Shown here: one piece after another, positions 12,745 to 15,497 of the stretch | How positions within the stretch are numbered: the first letter of the stretch is position 1 | Layout: each line of letters opens with the position of its first letter | DNA from: an uncultured Clostridia bacterium | Lineage (GTDB): Bacteria > Bacillota > Clostridia > UBA1381 | Direction of reading: 5' to 3' | Length of the DNA: 15,497 bases | NCBI GenBank assembly: GCA_910585485.1 | Contig: CAJUEZ010000045.1 | Location: 1 to 15,497, forward strand | Notes under the pieces: generated by a model | Databases searched by the model: none | Seen by the model: the letters and a program-made list of their open reading frames with translations, nothing else | What the model was told of the DNA's origin: nothing | Position numbers and translations under genes: made by a program

Positions 12745-12795
12745 ATGAATAACTTTATCAAGAAAAACTTAAATAACCTCCTACTCCTAAGCTGA
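12745..12795 (+). CDS. leuL: Leucine-rich leader peptide of the leuA attenuator
   Basis: A 16-aa frame, MNNFIKKNLNNLLLLS, starts at ATG 12745 and stops at TGA 12793-12795. AGAGAGG lies 9 bases upstream. It has Leu at residue 9 and four consecutive Leu codons (CTC CTA CTC CTA, 12778-12789) just before the stop. It sits about 25 bases after the predicted transcription start, between a strong promoter and a strong terminator, directly ahead of the first enzyme of leucine synthesis. These are the hallmarks of a ribosome-mediated attenuator leader: with little charged tRNA-Leu the ribosome stalls on the Leu codons and changes the folding of the RNA behind it. The peptide itself probably has no other function. 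Confidence 0.82.
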   Translation: MNNFIKKNLNNLLLLS

Positions 12796-12866
12796 AACGA
12801 CAATGTGGTCTTCAGTTTAGTTTTTCTGTACTGAGTTGTATCAGAATTTTAGCTGGGTCACATTGT
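12787..12866 (+). promoter_or_regulatory. Mutually exclusive pause hairpin and antiterminator of the leu leader
   Basis: Pause hairpin (1:2): CTAAGCTGAA..GAC (12787-12801) pairs with GTCTTCAGTTTAG (12808-12820), with one G-U pair, a 2-base bulge and loop AATGTG. The 5' arm includes the last Leu codon and the stop codon, so a stalled ribosome would cover it. Antiterminator (2:3): ACAATGTGGTC (12800-12810) pairs with GGTCACATTGT (12856-12866), 11 pairs with two G-U, consuming the 5' half of the terminator. A further small stem, TTCTG/CAGAA (about 12824-12846), fits between. Confidence 0.7.
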
Positions 12867-12880
12867 GGCTCAGCTTTTTT
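12851..12880 (+). terminator. Intrinsic terminator of the leu attenuator
   Basis: AGCTGGGTCAC (12851-12861) pairs with GTGGCTCAGCT (12865-12875) across ATT, 11 pairs including two G-U, followed directly by a T-run to 12880. It lies 48 bases before leuA, so leuA transcription requires reading through it. Confidence 0.9.
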
Positions 12881-12887
12881 AGTTAAA

Positions 12888-12906
12888 CCGCATTATTTAT
12901 ATGCGG
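12888..12906 (+). promoter_or_regulatory. Small hairpin just upstream of the leuA ribosome binding site
   Basis: CCGCAT (12888-12893) pairs with ATGCGG (12901-12906) around a 7-base loop. It ends a few bases before AAAGG and may only stabilise the leader; no T-run follows. Confidence 0.3.
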
Positions 12907-12928
12907 CACAAAGAAAGGTTGTGGTTAT

Positions 12929-14581
12929 ATGAATTATCAGAAATATCAGAAAATGTACCATCCTGTTCCTCTGGAATCACGCGATTGGCCCGGAAACGAA
13001 ATAACAAAAGCGCCGATATGGTGCAGCGTTGACCTTCGCGACGGTAATCAGGCGCTTTACTCACCCATGACTACCGATGAAAAAATCGAGTTTTTTAAAT
13101 TCCTTGTAAAGCTTGGCTTCAAGGAAATCGAGGTAGGCTTCCCCGCCGCTTCACATACTGAATTTGAATTTGTTCGACGTCTTATAGATGAAAAAATCAT
13201 TCCTGACGATGTGACAATTCAGGTGCTTACGCAAGCGCGCGAACATATTATAAAGAAAACAGTCGAGGCGCTTAAAGGCGCGAAGAATGCCATTATACAT
13301 CTGTATAACTCCACTTCAACACTGCAAAGAGAAGTTGTATTCCGCAAGGACAAAGATGAAATCAAGCAGCTTGCAATAGACGGAGCTAAGCTTGTGAAAA
13401 GCCTTGTATCGGGACAACTTGACGGAAATATCCGCTATGAATATTCACCGGAAAGTTTCACCTGTACGGAAATGGACTATGCCGCGGAAGTTACAAATGC
13501 CGTGCTTGATGTTCTTGAACCGTCAGCGAATAACAAGGTTATAGTAAACCTCCCTTCCACAATAGAAGTGGCAACCGCAAATGTGTACGCGGACCAAATC
13601 GAATATATGTGCAAGCATCTAAAAAAACGTGAAAACCTTATTATCAGCCTTCACGCGCATAATGACCGCGGCACAGGTGTAGGTTCAACAGAACTCGGAC
13701 TTCTCGCGGGAGCAGACAGAGTGGAAGGCACTATCTTCGGCAACGGTGAAAGAACCGGTAATACAGACATTATAACAGTTGCTCTTAATATGTTCTGTCA
13801 AGGAATCAATCCGGAACTCAATATTGACAATATTGATGAAATTATCGAAGTGTTTGAAAAATATAACCGTCTTCCGATTCATCCAAGACATCCCTATGCG
13901 GGTGAAATGGCATATGTCGCTTTCTCCGGCTCGCATCAGGACGCTATAAAAAAGAGTATGGACAAATTCGGACAAAGTCCCTCAAACAAGTGGGCTAACC
14001 CTTATTTGACTATCGACCCGACCGATATAGGCAGAAAATACGAGCCAATTCTTATAAACAGTCAGTCAGGCAAGGGCGGAGTAAGTTATATTATGGAAAA
14101 TAAATACGGTTATACTCTTCCGAAGCCTATGCTTGTTGAGTTTGCCGCTATTATTAACGATATGTCAGACGAAAAGAAAACTGTGCTTACCAACCACGAA
14201 ATACATCAGGCATTCAAAGATATTTATGTTAATGTCTCCTCGCCGATTAAGACGCGTTTCTACCGCTCATCAGAAGAGGATGACAACACTATTTTATCAG
14301 CCACTATTGAACAAAACGGCAAAGTTTCTTCAATCGAGGGCAAGGGTAACGGTCCTCTCGACGCGTTATGCAACGGTCTGAGAGTTTATCTTAACAAACC
14401 ATTTGAAATCAGCAATTATACCGAGCACGCTCTCACACGTTCATCTGACTCAAAGGCGGCGACATATATCGCTATTAAGAGCGATGGTAAGACATACTGG
14501 GGCGCGGGTGTTGACGCAAACATAAACACAGCGTCAATATATGCTCTTATATCCGCGGTAAACAGAATGCTTAAAGACTGA
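12929..14581 (+). CDS. leuA: 2-isopropylmalate synthase (long, fungal/actinobacterial-type form)
   Basis: 550 aa. It condenses acetyl-CoA with 2-oxoisovalerate to 2-isopropylmalate, the first committed step of leucine synthesis. The start MNYQKYQKMY..PVPLESRDWP and the length are typical of the long LeuA type rather than the ~510-aa E. coli type. The TIM-barrel catalytic domain (~28-300) holds CSVDLRDGNQAL (32-43; Arg37, metal ligand Asp38), HAHNDRGTG (242-250; His242/His244) and FGNGERTGN (270-278). A linker domain follows, and the C-terminal regulatory domain (~425-550) includes GKGNGPLDAL (471-480), the region where leucine binds and inhibits. Regulation is therefore likely double: leader attenuation and enzyme feedback. 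AAAGG lies 11 bases before the ATG. No other leu gene follows in the window; a terminator closes the transcript at once, so leuA is monocistronic here. Confidence 0.95.
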   Translation: MNYQKYQKMYHPVPLESRDWPGNEITKAPIWCSVDLRDGNQALYSPMTTDEKIEFFKFLVKLGFKEIEVGFPAASHTEFEFVRRLIDEKIIPDDVTIQVLTQAREHIIKKTVEALKGAKNAIIHLYNSTSTLQREVVFRKDKDEIKQLAIDGAKLVKSLVSGQLDGNIRYEYSPESFTCTEMDYAAEVTNAVLDVLEPSANNKVIVNLPSTIEVATANVYADQIEYMCKHLKKRENLIISLHAHNDRGTGVGSTELGLLAGADRVEGTIFGNGERTGNTDIITVALNMFCQGINPELNIDNIDEIIEVFEKYNRLPIHPRHPYAGEMAYVAFSGSHQDAIKKSMDKFGQSPSNKWANPYLTIDPTDIGRKYEPILINSQSGKGGVSYIMENKYGYTLPKPMLVEFAAIINDMSDEKKTVLTNHEIHQAFKDIYVNVSSPIKTRFYRSSEEDDNTILSATIEQNGKVSSIEGKGNGPLDALCNGLRVYLNKPFEISNYTEHALTRSSDSKAATYIAIKSDGKTYWGAGVDANINTASIYALISAVNRMLKD

Positions 14582-14600
14582 TAACATTAATGCTAACATT

Positions 14601-14626
14601 ACAACCGCCCAAATGGCGGTTGTTTT
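14601..14626 (+). terminator. Intrinsic terminator of leuA
   Basis: ACAACCGCC (14601-14609) pairs perfectly with GGCGGTTGT (14615-14623) across CAAAT, followed by TTT-A. It lies 20 bases after the leuA stop. Confidence 0.85.
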
Positions 14627-14680
14627 ACTTCTAAATCCGCAAAACACTTCATATTATTATTTTGAAATAAGAAGTTTAAG

Positions 14681-14729
14681 TTATCATGCTAACGCAGTCA
14701 GCCACCTGTCTTTGGCTTCGCGCAGATAA
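14681..14729 (+). promoter_or_regulatory. Foldable leader upstream of the mntP-like gene
   Basis: TTATC-A-TGC (14681-14689) pairs with GCAGATAA (14722-14729), 8 pairs with one bulged A, enclosing a second hairpin AGCCA/TGGCT (14700-14704/14713-14717, loop CCTGTCTT). It ends 36 bases before the ATG. It might be a metal-responsive leader. It does not show the conserved motifs of the yybP-ykoY Mn2+ riboswitch that often precedes mntP, and I see no clear promoter upstream. Confidence 0.35.
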
Positions 14730-14765
14730 TCTACTAATATTTGCTTGGAAAGGTATGGTCATTTT

Positions 14766-15323
14766 ATGGGAGTATTTTCACTTTTATTTCTTGCCGTCGC
14801 GCTTGCGATGGACGCGTTTTCCGCCGCGGTCACGGATGGACTGACAGTTAAAGATATACGCGCTCGTGACGCTTTAAAAATAGGCGCTTTTTTCGGTATA
14901 TTTCAATTTATTATGCCATGTATAGGTAACTTTCTTTCGAGTTTTGCCGCCTCCTATATTGAGAGCGTTGACCACTGGATTGCGTTTATTCTTCTTTCTG
15001 TGCTCGGTGTTAATATGATAATTGAATCTCAAAAAGAGCAGGAAATCAAAAAAAACCCTCTTGGAGTTACTACTTTGCTGTTTATGGCAGTCGCCACAAG
15101 CATTGACGCGCTCGCCGCCGGTGTTACGCTTGCGGCTGTGAATACTCCTATAATATTATCCTCCGTGATTATAGGAATCACAGCGTTTATTTTTTCGTTT
15201 TCAGGTGTGTTTATCGGCAAACGCTTCGGCGCGCTTCTTGGCTCAAAAGCGGAAATTGCGGGCGGCATTATACTTATTCTGATAGGTATAAAAACTCTCA
15301 TGGAACATTTATCTCTTTATTAA
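14766..15323 (+). CDS. mntP: MntP-type manganese efflux pump
   Basis: 185 aa, close to the 188 aa of E. coli MntP, with six membrane segments in two repeated halves. Each half carries the family's Asp motif in its first helix: LAMDAFSAAV (13-22, Asp16) and TSIDALAAGV (111-120, Asp114). GAFFGIFQ (40-47) in TM2 is also conserved. MntP exports Mn2+ across the cytoplasmic membrane and protects against manganese overload. The ATG at 14766 is preferred: GGAAAGG (14747-14753) lies 12 bases upstream, and the protein then begins like its relatives. An in-frame TTG at 14745 has no ribosome binding site. The gene stands alone between the leuA terminator and a large hairpin. The DtxR-like gene 3.7 kb upstream could belong to the same metal response, but no shared operator is visible. 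Confidence 0.9.
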   Translation: MGVFSLLFLAVALAMDAFSAAVTDGLTVKDIRARDALKIGAFFGIFQFIMPCIGNFLSSFAASYIESVDHWIAFILLSVLGVNMIIESQKEQEIKKNPLGVTTLLFMAVATSIDALAAGVTLAAVNTPIILSSVIIGITAFIFSFSGVFIGKRFGALLGSKAEIAGGIILILIGIKTLMEHLSLY

Positions 15324-15351
15324 AAATTATTTGGAACATTATTTTATAATT

Positions 15352-15434
15352 TACGGCAATATATTATTAACGCGCATAAAATTTCGCTAAAGCGGTGCGG
15401 TTTTTAATTATTATATTGCCGTATTTTTCTTTTT
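15352..15434 (+). terminator. Large composite hairpin terminator after mntP
   Basis: TACGGCAATATA (15352-15363) pairs perfectly with TATATTGCCGTA (15412-15423). Imperfect pairing continues inward, and the centre holds CGCT/AGCG and CGCA/TGCG mini-stems, 72 bases in all. TTTTTCTTTTT follows, making a terminator likely. Confidence 0.65.
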
Positions 15435-15444
15435 GTGGTACAAT
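15416..15444 (+). promoter_or_regulatory. Promoter for a gene beyond the right edge
   Basis: TTGCCG (15416-15421), a 17-base spacer and TACAAT (15439-15444) with an extended TGG. The -35 lies inside the 3' arm of the preceding terminator. Positions 15445-15497 look like an untranslated leader; frames opening at the ATGs there close after seven codons. Confidence 0.55.
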
Positions 15445-15497
15445 ATGTAGGTTTGTCAATGATGTGTTACAAAAAAGGTTAAAAAAGTTCGCCATCA

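Noticed and set aside
12814..12928. T-box leader for leuA
   Set aside because: No GGTGGNACCGCG-type antiterminator box or AGTA specifier-region motif is present; the ACCGC near 12887 belongs to a small hairpin. The Leu-codon leader peptide explains the layout better.
14631..14765. yybP-ykoY or NiCo riboswitch before mntP
   Set aside because: The conserved loop motifs of these classes are not visible; only simple nested stems are seen.
14745..14765. TTG start giving a 192-aa MntP
   Set aside because: No ribosome binding site upstream of the TTG; GGAAAGG lies inside this extension and serves the ATG at 14766.
1..15497. CRISPR arrays, tRNA/rRNA genes, insertion sequences, prophage or defence system
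   Set aside because: No regularly spaced direct repeats, no tRNA-like cloverleaf or rRNA segment noticed, and no intact transposase, integrase, restriction or toxin-antitoxin genes.

Overview
The window reads as a stretch of chromosome from an anaerobic, low-to-moderate-GC Gram-positive bacterium, most likely a Clostridia-type Bacillota (Firmicutes). The signs are near-consensus sigma-A promoters with 17-bp spacers, strong GGAGG-type ribosome binding sites, a TTG start codon, a PdaB-like polysaccharide deacetylase, copper-amine-oxidase-N-type domains on a secreted protein, and ferrous-iron (Feo) uptake. There are no rRNA or tRNA genes, no CRISPR array and no intact mobile element. The only mobile-element trace is a degenerate REP-associated transposase homologue (4896-5420).

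Layout. Positions 1-1226 (minus) hold a secreted two-repeat/cyclophilin protein, a 31-aa ORF that overlaps its stop codon, a hairpin, and the first codons of a gene running off the left edge. Positions 1386-3020 (plus) hold a membrane-anchored oleate hydratase/MCRA-family flavoprotein, separated by a bidirectional terminator from a minus-strand block (3064-5420): an intracellular GH43 glycosidase, a membrane-anchored polysaccharide deacetylase, and the transposase-like protein that has lost its catalytic residues. Positions 5590-11080 (plus) form a metal-homeostasis block: a P2A-type Ca2+ (or Mn2+) ATPase, FeoA, FeoB with an unusual histidine-rich insertion in its G domain, and a short DtxR/MntR-type regulator. 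A strong promoter followed at once by an intrinsic terminator precedes the regulator. Positions 11181-12416 (minus) encode a stand-alone GltD-like Fe-S/FAD/NAD(P)H oxidoreductase. Positions 12685-14581 (plus) carry leuA (long-form 2-isopropylmalate synthase) behind a leader with a leucine-rich leader peptide and mutually exclusive hairpins. Positions 14766-15323 encode an MntP-type Mn2+ exporter preceded by a foldable leader. The window ends with a large hairpin terminator that overlaps the promoter of a gene beyond the right edge.

How the parts work together. FeoAB imports Fe2+, the DtxR-like protein is the obvious candidate metal sensor, and the ATPase and MntP export divalent cations, so four of the genes manage metals. 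The leucine leader most likely couples leuA transcription to charged tRNA-Leu supply by ribosome stalling. The most notable observations are the leucine attenuator (12685-12880), the promoter-terminator leader before the DtxR-like gene (10568-10679), the His-rich FeoB insertion, the exapted transposase-like protein, and the atypical MCRA protein. No sequence search was run; family calls rest on motifs and recall.
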